In this document: positions 1 to 6,074 of the stretch, in pieces
Numbering within the stretch: the first letter of the stretch is position 1
How the letters are laid out: the number at the start of each line of letters is the position of its first letter
Assembly: GCA_903893335.1 (NCBI GenBank)
Contig: CAITLX010000110.1
Span: 1-7,160 of the forward strand
Direction: 5' to 3'
Source: an uncultured delta proteobacterium
GTDB lineage: Bacteria; Myxococcota_A; Polyangia; Polyangiales; Polyangiaceae
Length of the DNA: 7,160 bases
Notes under the pieces: model-generated
What the model was told of the DNA's origin: nothing
The model's input: only the letters and a program-made list of their open reading frames with translations
Databases searched by the model: none
Translations under genes and position numbers: made by a program

Positions 1-633
1 GTAGACGCCGTCGGGGGGCGCCTGCTCGGCCACGCCGCCGAGGTTGGCCGTGGGGAAGCCGAGCTGCCGGCCCCGCTGGTCGCCCACGACGACGGTGCCG
101 GTCAGCGCGTGGGGGCGCCCGAGCACTCCCTCGACGTCGGCGAGGTCGCCCGCCGCGAGCGCCGCGCGCACGCGCGTGCTCGACCAGGCCCCTCGCGCGT
201 CGCCCGCGAGCGTGGCGGCGGCTGCCGTGAAGCCCAGCTGCGCTCCGAGCCCGGCGAGCGTCGCGAAGTCGCCCGCGCGCCCCTTGCCGAACCGAAAGTT
301 CTGCCCGACCAGCACGTGCGCCGCGCCGACCTCGCCGACCAGCACCTCGCGCGCGAACCGCTCGGGGGACATCGCAGCGAGCGCCGCGTCGAACGCGCGC
401 ACGATGACCTCGACGCCGGGCACCGCGCGCCGCAACAGCTCGATCTTGCGGTCGAGCGGGGTGAGCACCGCGGGGGGCGTGCGCCCGAGCACGACGGCCG
501 GGTGCGGGTCGAACGTGAGCACGCGCGGGAGCAGCTGCCGGGCGGCCGAGTCGGCGAACATGCGGCCGAGGATGTCGCGGTGCCCGCGGTGGACGCCGTC
601 GAAGTTGCCGATCGCGCAGAGGGTGGGGCGCAA
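1..633 (-). CDS. ribF: Bifunctional riboflavin kinase / FAD synthetase, 3' end cut by window edge
   Basis: Makes FMN from riboflavin and ATP, then FAD from FMN and ATP, in the cytoplasm. Reading the minus strand gives 211 codons that run off the left edge; full-length family members are about 300-315 residues, so roughly 100 are missing. The N-terminal nucleotidyl-transferase (FAD synthetase) domain shows GNFDGVHRGH (residues 9-18), LTFDPHP (39-45), GQNFRFGKGRAGD (from 110) and SSTRVR (151-156). The C-terminal flavokinase domain begins with GRQLGFPTANL, whose PTAN motif is at 194-197, and breaks off at PDGVY. The start is uncertain: no in-frame ATG or GTG precedes the GNFDG motif, so the TTG at 631-633 is chosen, which leaves eight residues before GNFDG. 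A GGGAGG lies about 16 bases upstream of it, rather far for a ribosome binding site. The frame stays open upstream past position 795. Divergent from the exported-protein gene. Identity is secure from several motifs in order; only the start is weak. Confidence 0.93.
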   Translation of the reverse strand, partial: MRPTLCAIGNFDGVHRGHRDILGRMFADSAARQLLPRVLTFDPHPAVVLGRTPPAVLTPLDRKIELLRRAVPGVEVIVRAFDAALAAMSPERFAREVLVGEVGAAHVLVGQNFRFGKGRAGDFATLAGLGAQLGFTAAAATLAGDARGAWSSTRVRAALAAGDLADVEGVLGRPHALTGTVVVGDQRGRQLGFPTANLGGVAEQAPPDGVY

Positions 634-700
634 AGCGCCGCTGGTGTGGCCTCCCGCCGGGGCCGCGTCAACGACCGTCGCCAGGAGGCGCGTTCGCTCG

Positions 701-729
701 TTGTCGAATGCGCGGGGTCGATCTACCGT
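701..729 (+). promoter_or_regulatory. Candidate promoter of the exported-protein/holA unit
   Basis: TTGTCG (701-706) and TACCGT (724-729) are separated by 17 bases and lie about 75 bases before the ATG at 804. They match the housekeeping sigma consensus in part (TTGaca; TAnnnT). This is the most AT-rich stretch of the 170-base divergent region between ribF and the exported-protein gene (634-803). I see no other clear signal in that region. The call rests on matching by eye only. Confidence 0.35.
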
Positions 730-793
730 CCAAGATGGTCGGGTCGGTGCCCCGTCGACGTCAGGGTCGGCGCGGCATCCGGCGCGGAGACGT

Positions 794-798
794 GAGGA
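794..798 (+). promoter_or_regulatory. Ribosome binding site GAGGA fixing the start at 804
   Basis: GAGGA ends five bases before the ATG at 804-806. It decides for this ATG over the in-frame ATGs further upstream (708 and 735), because the protein from 804 begins directly with a signal peptide. Confidence 0.6.
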
Positions 799-803
799 CG
801 CCG

Positions 804-1370
804 ATGCACTTTTCCCGGTTTGGTTGGGCAGCAGGGGGGCTTTTCGCCGTCGCGGCCATCGTGGCGACGGTCGAAGCCGACGCGGGCGCCGGCAGCTACA
901 CGCTCACGCCCAACCCCGTCGCGGAGGCCGATGGGGCCTGGCGGCTGAAGATGGAGGTGCGCCTCCCGTCGCCCCCCTCGATCGGCCACCCCACGTTCCG
1001 CTTCCAGTTCACGCCCACCGCCGTGTTCGAGCGCTCGCTCAAGGACGGCGACAAGGTCGAGGTCGTCCGCCAGGCGCTCATCGGCCAGACGCCCATCAAC
1101 GAGACGATGGAGGTCGGCTTCACCGACCACTCCGGCAAGATCTGGAAGTCGACCCGCTTCGCCTTCTCGCTCACGCGCGACCGCGGCTACCAGGCCGGCG
1201 AGTACAGCCTCGTGGTGACCGGGCCGAACGGCGACGTCGGCCGACCGAAGACGGTCGTGCTCTCGGGCGACAACCCCATCGTCGATCGCCGCACGATGGA
1301 CTTCTCGCGGCCGGCCCCGGGCACCCCGCTCTGGGACGGCGGCACCGACTCCAGCATCAAGTCGCTTTGA
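804..1370 (+). CDS. Exported protein of unknown function, translationally coupled to holA
   Basis: Predicted 188-residue protein; I do not recognise the family. The N-terminus is a clear signal peptide: a short polar start with Arg5, a hydrophobic core at about 8-23 (WAAGGLFAVAAIVATV) and an A-D-A signal-peptidase-I-type site at 25-27. There is no lipobox cysteine, and no cysteine at all, so it is not a lipoprotein; it is probably periplasmic or loosely attached. The mature part is rich in alternating hydrophobic/polar strands with aromatic residues (for example FRFQFTPTAVFERS and GYQAGEYSLVVTG), suggesting a beta-sandwich domain; this is an inference from pattern. No second membrane segment is seen. 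The start at ATG 804 has GAGGA five bases upstream. Its TGA stop overlaps the TTG start of holA (TTGA, 1367-1370), so the two genes are very likely one transcription unit. In many Gram-negative bacteria an exported gene (lptE) precedes holA, but no LptE motif is evident here. Confidence 0.85.
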   Translation: MHFSRFGWAAGGLFAVAAIVATVEADAGAGSYTLTPNPVAEADGAWRLKMEVRLPSPPSIGHPTFRFQFTPTAVFERSLKDGDKVEVVRQALIGQTPINETMEVGFTDHSGKIWKSTRFAFSLTRDRGYQAGEYSLVVTGPNGDVGRPKTVVLSGDNPIVDRRTMDFSRPAPGTPLWDGGTDSSIKSL

Positions 1371-2425
1371 CCCCCGAAGAGGTCATCGTCCGCGCCGGCC
1401 GGGGCGAGCTGCTGCCCGTCTACCTCGTCGTCGGCGACGAGCGTTTCCTCGTCGATCAGGTCGTCACCGCGGTGCGAGCCGCTGCCCTCGCCGGGGGCGT
1501 CGCGGGCTTCAACGAGGACAAGTTCGTCGCGGGCGAGGCCGACGTCGACCGCGTCCTCGCCGCCGCGCGCATGCTCCCGATGATGGGCAAGCGGCGCCTG
1601 GTCGCGGTGCGCGCGCTCGAGCGGTGGGACGCGCGCGCCGACAGCGACGAGGCCGAGCGCGAGCCGCGCGCGACCAAGCAGGGCTCCGCGCTCGACGCGC
1701 TCGCGGCCTACGCCGCGGCGCCGGTCGAGAGCACCTGTCTCTTGCTCGTGGCCACCAAGGTGGACGGCCGCCGCAAGCTCGTCACCGTGGCCAAGAAGGC
1801 GGGCTTCCTCGTGTCGTGCGAGGCCATCGCGCGCCAGGCCCTCCCCGGCTGGATCGCGCGCCGCGCGAAGGACGCGGGGCACGCGCTCGACGGCGACACC
1901 GCCGAGCTGCTCGCCGAGATCGCCGGCCCGGAGCTCTCGCACGCGGCCGACGCGCTCGATCGCCTCGGCCTCTACGTCGGCGAGGGCAAGCCCATCGGCG
2001 AGGACGACGTCGCCGCCTGCGTCATCCGCACGCGCCTGCGCTCGGTGTGGGATCTCGTCGGCGCGCTCGGCCGGCGCGACCTCGACCGCGCGCTGCACGC
2101 GCTGGCCGACGCGTACGACCCGCGCGACCGCGGGGTGCGCCTCATCGGCGCCATCGCCTTCTCGCTGCGGCAGATGATCAAGTTCGAGGCCGCCATCGCC
2201 GACGGCGCTTCGCCCGACCAGGCCGCCGTGCGCGCGGGCGCGCCGCCGTTCAAGGCTCGCGAGCTCGCGGCGCAGACGCGCGGCCTTCCCCGCAGCGAGC
2301 TCGAGCGCTGGCTGCGCCTGCTCGCAGCCGCCGACCTCGAGCTCAAGGGCTCCAAGCGCCCCGCGCTCGCCACCGTCGAGACGCTCGTGCTCGACATGTG
2401 CGGGCGAGCGGCCGCCCCGAGCTGA
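1367..2425 (+). CDS. holA: DNA polymerase III subunit delta
   Basis: Predicted 352 residues, close to the family's usual 330-350. Delta is the clamp-loader subunit that opens the beta sliding clamp so that it can be loaded on primed DNA in the replisome. The family signature is present in order: PVYLVVGDERFLVDQ near the N-terminus (17-31; degenerate Walker-like region of the AAA+ fold), LPMMGKRRLVAVR in the middle of that domain, VDGRRKLVTVAKK then LVSCE, and the C-terminal collar helices with SLRQMIKF and LLAAADLELKGSKRPALATVETLVLDMC. The start is a TTG at 1367 overlapping the upstream stop as TTGA; the next in-frame GTG would fall after the conserved GDERFLVDQ block, so it is excluded. No ribosome binding site is evident, fitting translational coupling. 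A charged stretch at about 88-106 (DARADSDEAEREPRATKQG) looks like a lineage-specific loop insertion. The stop faces the MFS gene with three bases between. Confidence 0.93.
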   Translation: MTPEEVIVRAGRGELLPVYLVVGDERFLVDQVVTAVRAAALAGGVAGFNEDKFVAGEADVDRVLAAARMLPMMGKRRLVAVRALERWDARADSDEAEREPRATKQGSALDALAAYAAAPVESTCLLLVATKVDGRRKLVTVAKKAGFLVSCEAIARQALPGWIARRAKDAGHALDGDTAELLAEIAGPELSHAADALDRLGLYVGEGKPIGEDDVAACVIRTRLRSVWDLVGALGRRDLDRALHALADAYDPRDRGVRLIGAIAFSLRQMIKFEAAIADGASPDQAAVRAGAPPFKARELAAQTRGLPRSELERWLRLLAAADLELKGSKRPALATVETLVLDMCGRAAAPS

Positions 2426-2428
2426 CGG

Positions 2429-3652
2429 TCACGCCGCGGGCACGCGGCGCGGCACCGCGACGGCCAGCGCGACGCACGCCGCGGCTGCGATCGCGGCCCC
2501 CGCGCCGAACGCGACGCGCGCTCCGCAGTGCGCGTAGAGCAGCCCGAACCCCGCGTTGGCGGGGAGCACCGCGATCCCCTCGAGGGCCTGCGCGACGCCG
2601 AACGCGTGCCCTCGCGCGCCCTCCGGCACGAGATCGGCGAGCAGCGCGCGCTGCCCCCCCTCGGCGAGCCCGTAGTGCAGCGCGTACAGGACCATCGCGA
2701 ACCAGAAGAGCGCGACGGTGCTCGCGAGCCCGAACGCGCCGTACGCGAGCGCGTAGACGCCCCAGGCCGCGAGCAGCACGCGGCGGCGGCCGAAGGCGTC
2801 CGAGAGGCGCCCACCGGGGACGTTGAGCAGCGCCTTGGCGAGCTGGAGCGAGAGCCAGGCGATGGGCACGAGCGCCACCTCGAGGCCGAGATCGAGCAAG
2901 CGCTGCAGCAGGAACGCGTCGGTCGAGCCCGCGAGCGCGAAGAGGCCGAGCGCGACCAGGTAGCGCCGCGCGCCGGACGGGAGCGTCGGGCTCGGCGCGC
3001 GCGGCTCGTGCGCGGCGGTCGCGACCGCGGGGGCCGGGGGCGGCGCTCGCCTGGGCTCGTCGCGCACCGCGAAGAGCAGCACGAGCCACGACGCGACGCC
3101 CGGCACGAGCGACAGCCAGAAGAGGCGCGAGACCGTCACGTGGCCGAAGCGCAGCAGCGCGAAGGCAGCGAGCGGCCCGAGGCTCGCGCCGACGTTGTCC
3201 ATCATGCGGTGGTAGCCGAACGCCGCCCCTCGCCGCTCGGCCGGCACGGCCTCGGCGAGCAGCGCGTCGCGCGGGGGGCCACGCATCCCCTTGCCGACGC
3301 GATCGATCGAGCGGATGGCCACGACCTGCCAGGTCGCTCCCGCGAGGCCGATGAGCGGCCGCACGAGCGTCGCGATCCCGTAACCGGCCAGCACCCAGGG
3401 CTTGCGCCGGCGCGTGCGGTCCGAGAGGCGCCCCACGGTGAGCTTCGCGAGGGCCGAGACGCCCTCGGCGATGCCCTCGACCCAGCCGAGCGACGCGGGG
3501 CCCGCGCCGAGCGACGCGAGCAGCGCCGGCAGCAGCGGGTGCACGAGGTCCGACGCGGCGTCGGTGAGCAGCGACACCCAGCCGAGGGCGACCACCTGGC
3601 GCGGCAGCCGCCCCCCCGGGCGCGCTTGGTTCGGGCGGTCCATCGCCGCCAT
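2429..3652 (-). CDS. Major facilitator superfamily (MFS) transporter, substrate unknown
   Basis: Predicted 407-residue inner-membrane permease with about 12 hydrophobic segments in two halves. From the ATG ending at 3652, the loop after TM2 carries the MFS motif-A-like GRLSDRTRRR (74-83), and its repeat in the second half, GRLSDAFGRR, is at 281-290. SIDRVGKGMRGPPRDALLA (115-133) follows TM4 and recalls a family of drug/efflux-like MFS proteins. A Pro/Ala/Arg-rich linker at about 197-230 joins the halves. The substrate cannot be told from sequence. Start choice is uncertain: ATGs end at 3652 and 3643, neither with a good ribosome binding site. A longer reading from 3739 adds a Pro/Gly/Ser-rich segment that looks non-coding, so it is not used. 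The gene is convergent with holA and divergent from ribA, so it is probably a single-gene transcription unit. Confidence 0.9.
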   Translation of the reverse strand: MAAMDRPNQARPGGRLPRQVVALGWVSLLTDAASDLVHPLLPALLASLGAGPASLGWVEGIAEGVSALAKLTVGRLSDRTRRRKPWVLAGYGIATLVRPLIGLAGATWQVVAIRSIDRVGKGMRGPPRDALLAEAVPAERRGAAFGYHRMMDNVGASLGPLAAFALLRFGHVTVSRLFWLSLVPGVASWLVLLFAVRDEPRRAPPPAPAVATAAHEPRAPSPTLPSGARRYLVALGLFALAGSTDAFLLQRLLDLGLEVALVPIAWLSLQLAKALLNVPGGRLSDAFGRRRVLLAAWGVYALAYGAFGLASTVALFWFAMVLYALHYGLAEGGQRALLADLVPEGARGHAFGVAQALEGIAVLPANAGFGLLYAHCGARVAFGAGAAIAAAACVALAVAVPRRVPAA

Positions 3653-3773
3653 GCTAAGAGGAATCGAGCGCGGCAACCCATTTCCGCACGCGCCGGACCG
3701 ATCGGGAGGCGGATGGCTCGTCGCCGTTCCCGGCGCCACAGTGACCGGTGGCCTCCAGAGCCGATCGCGTCGA

Positions 3774-3813
3774 CCCCTCCCCCGGCCTCACCGCCCCACT
3801 CCCCCGCGCCCCC
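3774..3813 (-). other. G-run tract with G-quadruplex potential in the divergent intergenic region
   Basis: On the minus strand this 40-base stretch holds five runs of four or five G (complements of C runs at 3774-3777, 3779-3783, 3794-3797, 3801-3805 and 3809-3813), with spacers of 1, 10, 3 and 3 bases. The plus strand is correspondingly C-rich and G-poor. It lies within the 236-base region between the MFS start (3652) and the ribA start (3889), about 35 bases before the candidate ribA -10 element. The rest of that region (3653-3773 and 3814-3844) shows no clear riboswitch, repeat or small gene. Folding is inferred; one 10-base loop is longer than the usual limit. Confidence 0.45.
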
Positions 3814-3844
3814 GGCGCCGCCCGTCCAACCCCACGACCGCCGC

Positions 3845-3853
3845 TGCTACCCT
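3845..3853 (+). promoter_or_regulatory. Candidate extended -10 element of the ribA promoter
   Basis: TGCTACCCT reads as an extended -10 (TGn followed by TAnnnT), ending 35 bases before the ATG at 3889. The hexamer 17 bases upstream (TCCAAC, 3825-3830) is a poor -35, so recognition would lean on the extended -10. I see no FMN-riboswitch conserved blocks between this element and the start; the implied leader of about 30 bases is too short to hold one. Confidence 0.35.
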
Positions 3854-3877
3854 CCGTCGCACCGAACCAAGTCCCCC

Positions 3878-3882
3878 AGGAG
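3878..3882 (+). promoter_or_regulatory. Ribosome binding site AGGAG fixing the ribA start
   Basis: AGGAG lies six bases before the ATG at 3889-3891. It decides for this start over an in-frame ATG at 3748, which would add 47 Pro/Ala/Arg-rich residues with no counterpart in the family. Confidence 0.75.
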
Positions 3883-3888
3883 AGCGAG

Positions 3889-4560
3889 ATGCACGTCCCC
3901 TCAAAGGAGATCCGGCCTCAGCTCGAAGTGCTCGCGCGGGCGCCCCTGCCCACGCGCTTCGGCACGTTCGACATGCACGTCTTCCGCTTCGGCACGACCG
4001 CGTGCGCCGACGCAGGGCTCTCCGACGAGCACGTCGCGCTCGTCATGGGCGACGTGTCCTCGCGACCCAGCGTGGCGGTGCGCATCCACTCGGAGTGCAT
4101 CACGAGCGAGGTGTTCGGCTCGCTCAAGTGCGACTGCAAGGACCAGCTCGAGGCCGCGCAGGCCGAGGTCGCCCGGCGCGGCGTCGGCGCGGTGCTCTAC
4201 CTCCGCCAGGAGGGGCGCGGCATCGGCCTCGCCAACAAGGTCCGCGCCTACGCGCTGCAAGCGCACGGCGCCGACACGGTCGACGCCAACCGCCTGCTCG
4301 GGCTCCCCGACGACGCGCGCCGCTACGACGCCGCGGCGGCCATGCTCGAGCACCTCGGGGTCCACGCCATCGACCTGCTGACCAACAACCCGAGCAAGGT
4401 CGAGGCCTTGCGCGCGCTCGGCGTCAACGTCACCAGCCGCCTCCCGGTGCTCGTGCCGACCAACCCCTTCTCGGCCGACTACCTGGCGACCAAGCGCGCG
4501 CGCATGCGCCACGCCATCCCCGACGACGCCCCGCGCGTCGCGGGCAGCGAGCGCAAGTAG
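3889..4560 (+). CDS. ribA: GTP cyclohydrolase II (riboflavin biosynthesis)
   Basis: Predicted 223 residues; stand-alone family members are about 200. Catalyses the first step of riboflavin synthesis, opening GTP to 2,5-diamino-6-ribosylamino-pyrimidinone phosphate with release of formate and pyrophosphate, in the cytoplasm. Zinc ligands Cys70, Cys81 and Cys83 (HSEC...KCDC) keep the C-x10-C-x-C spacing of E. coli RibA. The GTP-binding and catalytic parts are Y104-LRQEGRGIGL (QEGRG from 107), the Asp/Arg pair at D142/R144, LLTNNPSKVEAL, and the C-terminal NPFSADYLATKRARM. The tyrosine before RQEGR is kept; known formamidopyrimidine-releasing paralogues have methionine in that region, so canonical activity is expected. 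There is no fused DHBP synthase (RibB) domain. The zinc loop reads ECITSEVFGSLKCDC, with Ser where E. coli has Gly. Start at 3889 is fixed by AGGAG. The gene converges on glmU with two bases between stops. Confidence 0.95.
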   Translation: MHVPSKEIRPQLEVLARAPLPTRFGTFDMHVFRFGTTACADAGLSDEHVALVMGDVSSRPSVAVRIHSECITSEVFGSLKCDCKDQLEAAQAEVARRGVGAVLYLRQEGRGIGLANKVRAYALQAHGADTVDANRLLGLPDDARRYDAAAAMLEHLGVHAIDLLTNNPSKVEALRALGVNVTSRLPVLVPTNPFSADYLATKRARMRHAIPDDAPRVAGSERK

Positions 4561-4570
4561 CGCTACTTGC
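4553..4570. repeat. 18-base perfect palindrome spanning the ribA and glmU stop codons
   Basis: GCAAGTAGCGCTACTTGC is its own reverse complement. It contains the last sense codon and the TAG stop of ribA, the two intergenic bases, and the TAG stop and last codons of glmU. Both proteins end in Lys encoded AAG followed by TAG. As RNA it can form a 7-bp stem with a GCGC loop from either direction. There is no T-run on either side, so a canonical intrinsic terminator is not supported; a weak bidirectional end-of-transcript structure or chance are both possible. Confidence 0.7.
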
Positions 4571-5996
4571 CCGGCTTGTCGCCGCGCGCAGCCTTCGCCG
4601 CCCGCGCGGCAGCCTCGAGGCGCCCGCGCAGGCGATCGGCGTAGCCGAGCTTGTTCTGCTGGGCGGTTCGCGCGAGGGCGAGCGCGCCGTCGGGCACGTC
4701 CTGGGTCACGGTCGTGCCCGTGGCGACGTACGCGCCGACGCCGATGGTGACCGGGGCGACGAGCTGCGAGTCGCTGCCGATGAACGCGCGCGCGCCGATG
4801 ACGGTGCGGTGCTTCTGGAAGCCGTCGTAGTTGCAGAAGATGGTGCCCGCCCCGACGTTGGCCCCCTCGCCGACGTCGCCGTCGCCGAGGTACGCGAGGT
4901 GGTTGGCCTTGGCGCCCGCGCGCAGCACGGTGTTCTTCGTCTCGACGAAGTTGCCGACGTGCGCGCCGTCGCCGACGTCGCTGCCGGGGCGCAGGTGCGC
5001 GAAGGGGCCGATCTGCGCCCCCTCGCCCACCCTCGAATCGGTGACCACCGAGTAGGGCTTGAGCACCGCGCCTGCGTCGATCGTCGCGTCGGTGAGCACG
5101 CAGCCCGCGTCGACCGTCGCGCCCGCGGCGACGCGCGTGCGCCCGCGCAGCACCGCGCCGTGGCCGAGCGTGGCGTCGGGGGCGACCTCGACGCCGTCGT
5201 CGACGAGCGGCTCGCCGTGCACCGTCACGCCCGCTCTCCCGAGCCGCTCGCGGATGCGCCGGTACATCGAGCGCTCGGCGTCTGCGAGCTGCGCGCGGTC
5301 GTTCACGCCGGCGAGCGTCGTCGCGTCGGCGCGCACGCCGAGCGCGCCCCCGCTTCGCCCCGCGGCGGCCACGACGTCGGTCAGGTAGAGCTCGGCCTGC
5401 GCGTTGTCGGCGCGCAGCGCCGCGAGCTCGCGCCGCAGAAATGCGGTCCGCACCGCGTACATCCCGGGGTTGATCTCGCGGACGGCGCGCTCGTCGTCGC
5501 TCTGCAGGTCCTTGTGCTCGCGGATGGCGACCACGCGTCCGCCGGCGTCGCGCAGCACGCGCCCGTAGCCGGTGGCGTCGTCGACCACGCAGGTGAGCAT
5601 CGCGAGCGGGGCGTCGCCCGCGTCGTCGAGCGCGCGCACGACGGCGCGAAGATCGCTCGCGTGCAGCAGCGGCGTGTCGCCGTAGAGCAGCAGCACCCGG
5701 TCGGCGGCGGCGTCGAGCACCGGCATCGCCATCTGCGCGGCGTGACCGGTGCCCAGCTGCTCGGCCTGCAGCGCCGTCTTCACGCGGCCGGCGAACGCGT
5801 CGGCGAGGTAGGCCGTGACGCGCTCCGCGCCGTGGCCGACGACGACCACCACCTCCTCGGCGCCGGCCTCGAGCGCGGCGGCCACCGGGTAGTGCACCAG
5901 GGGGCGACCCGCGACGGGGTGGAGCACCTTCGGCAGCGCGCTCTTCATGCGCGTGCCCTGGCCTGCGGCGAGGACGATGGCGGCGAGATGGGTCAT
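4563..5996 (-). CDS. glmU: Bifunctional GlmU: GlcNAc-1-P uridyltransferase / GlcN-1-P acetyltransferase
   Basis: Predicted 477 residues (E. coli GlmU 456). Makes UDP-GlcNAc, the precursor for peptidoglycan and lipopolysaccharide, in two cytoplasmic steps: acetylation of glucosamine-1-phosphate with acetyl-CoA, then uridylation with UTP. The N-terminal pyrophosphorylase domain shows LAAGQGTRMKS...LPKV (9-24), QAEQLGTGHA (77-86), LLYGDTPLL with metal-ligand Asp107, TGYGR and EHKD, then REINPGMY (INTG in E. coli). The C-terminal left-handed beta-helix acetyltransferase has hexapeptide repeats, IGPFAHLRPG, GAHVGNFVETKN, the catalytic-type histidine His366 in ANHLAYLGD, GAGTIFCNYDG and FIGSDSQLVAPVTIG. 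The tail ends in a basic Ala/Arg/Lys-rich stretch of about 20 residues, probably an extra helix. ATG at 5996 directly precedes the conserved first strand; no good ribosome binding site is seen. Divergent from the sensor gene, convergent with ribA. Confidence 0.96.
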   Translation of the reverse strand: MTHLAAIVLAAGQGTRMKSALPKVLHPVAGRPLVHYPVAAALEAGAEEVVVVVGHGAERVTAYLADAFAGRVKTALQAEQLGTGHAAQMAMPVLDAAADRVLLLYGDTPLLHASDLRAVVRALDDAGDAPLAMLTCVVDDATGYGRVLRDAGGRVVAIREHKDLQSDDERAVREINPGMYAVRTAFLRRELAALRADNAQAELYLTDVVAAAGRSGGALGVRADATTLAGVNDRAQLADAERSMYRRIRERLGRAGVTVHGEPLVDDGVEVAPDATLGHGAVLRGRTRVAAGATVDAGCVLTDATIDAGAVLKPYSVVTDSRVGEGAQIGPFAHLRPGSDVGDGAHVGNFVETKNTVLRAGAKANHLAYLGDGDVGEGANVGAGTIFCNYDGFQKHRTVIGARAFIGSDSQLVAPVTIGVGAYVATGTTVTQDVPDGALALARTAQQNKLGYADRLRGRLEAAARAAKAARGDKPGK

Positions 5997-6055
5997 GGGC
6001 GGGAGCCAGGTTGCCAAAGTTGTGGCGCGGGGGCCAACCACGCTGCGACGGGTGG

Positions 6056-6067
6056 CCCTCGCGAGGG
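6056..6067. repeat. 12-base perfect palindrome in the glmU/sensor divergent region
   Basis: CCCTCGCGAGGG is perfectly self-complementary and sits where the -35 of the candidate sensor promoter would lie, about 60 bases from the glmU start. It could be an operator for a dimeric regulator, but short GC-rich palindromes are common at this base composition. Confidence 0.3.
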
Positions 6068-6074
6068 GCTGGAC

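Noticed and set aside
44..1366. In-frame plus-strand extension of holA far upstream, giving an apparent 793-residue protein
   Set aside because: The added part is antisense to ribF and out of frame with the exported protein. It is low-complexity Ser/Arg/Ala/Pro and has no family likeness; stop codons are simply rare at this GC content.
2343..3089. Further long open frames overlapping holA and the MFS gene (for example 1972-2814, 1624-2826, 2343-3089)
   Set aside because: All are Arg/Ala/Ser-rich frame shadows of genes with strong family motifs.
3748..3888. 47-residue N-terminal extension of RibA
   Set aside because: It is Pro/Ala/Arg-rich and covers the C-rich intergenic tract and the candidate promoter. 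An AGGAG six bases before the ATG at 3889 gives a better start.
3653..3888. FMN riboswitch upstream of ribA
   Set aside because: GACCGGTGG at 3752-3760 faintly recalls one RFN block, but the other conserved blocks are not visible in order.
5997..6020. Sigma-54 promoter upstream of glmU (TTGGCAACC... on the minus strand)
   Set aside because: The -12 part does not match TTGC, and the element would lie almost on the start codon.
6009..6040. Inverted repeat GGTTGCC / GGCCAACC upstream of glmU
   Set aside because: The match needs a bulge and is weak; not distinguishable from chance.
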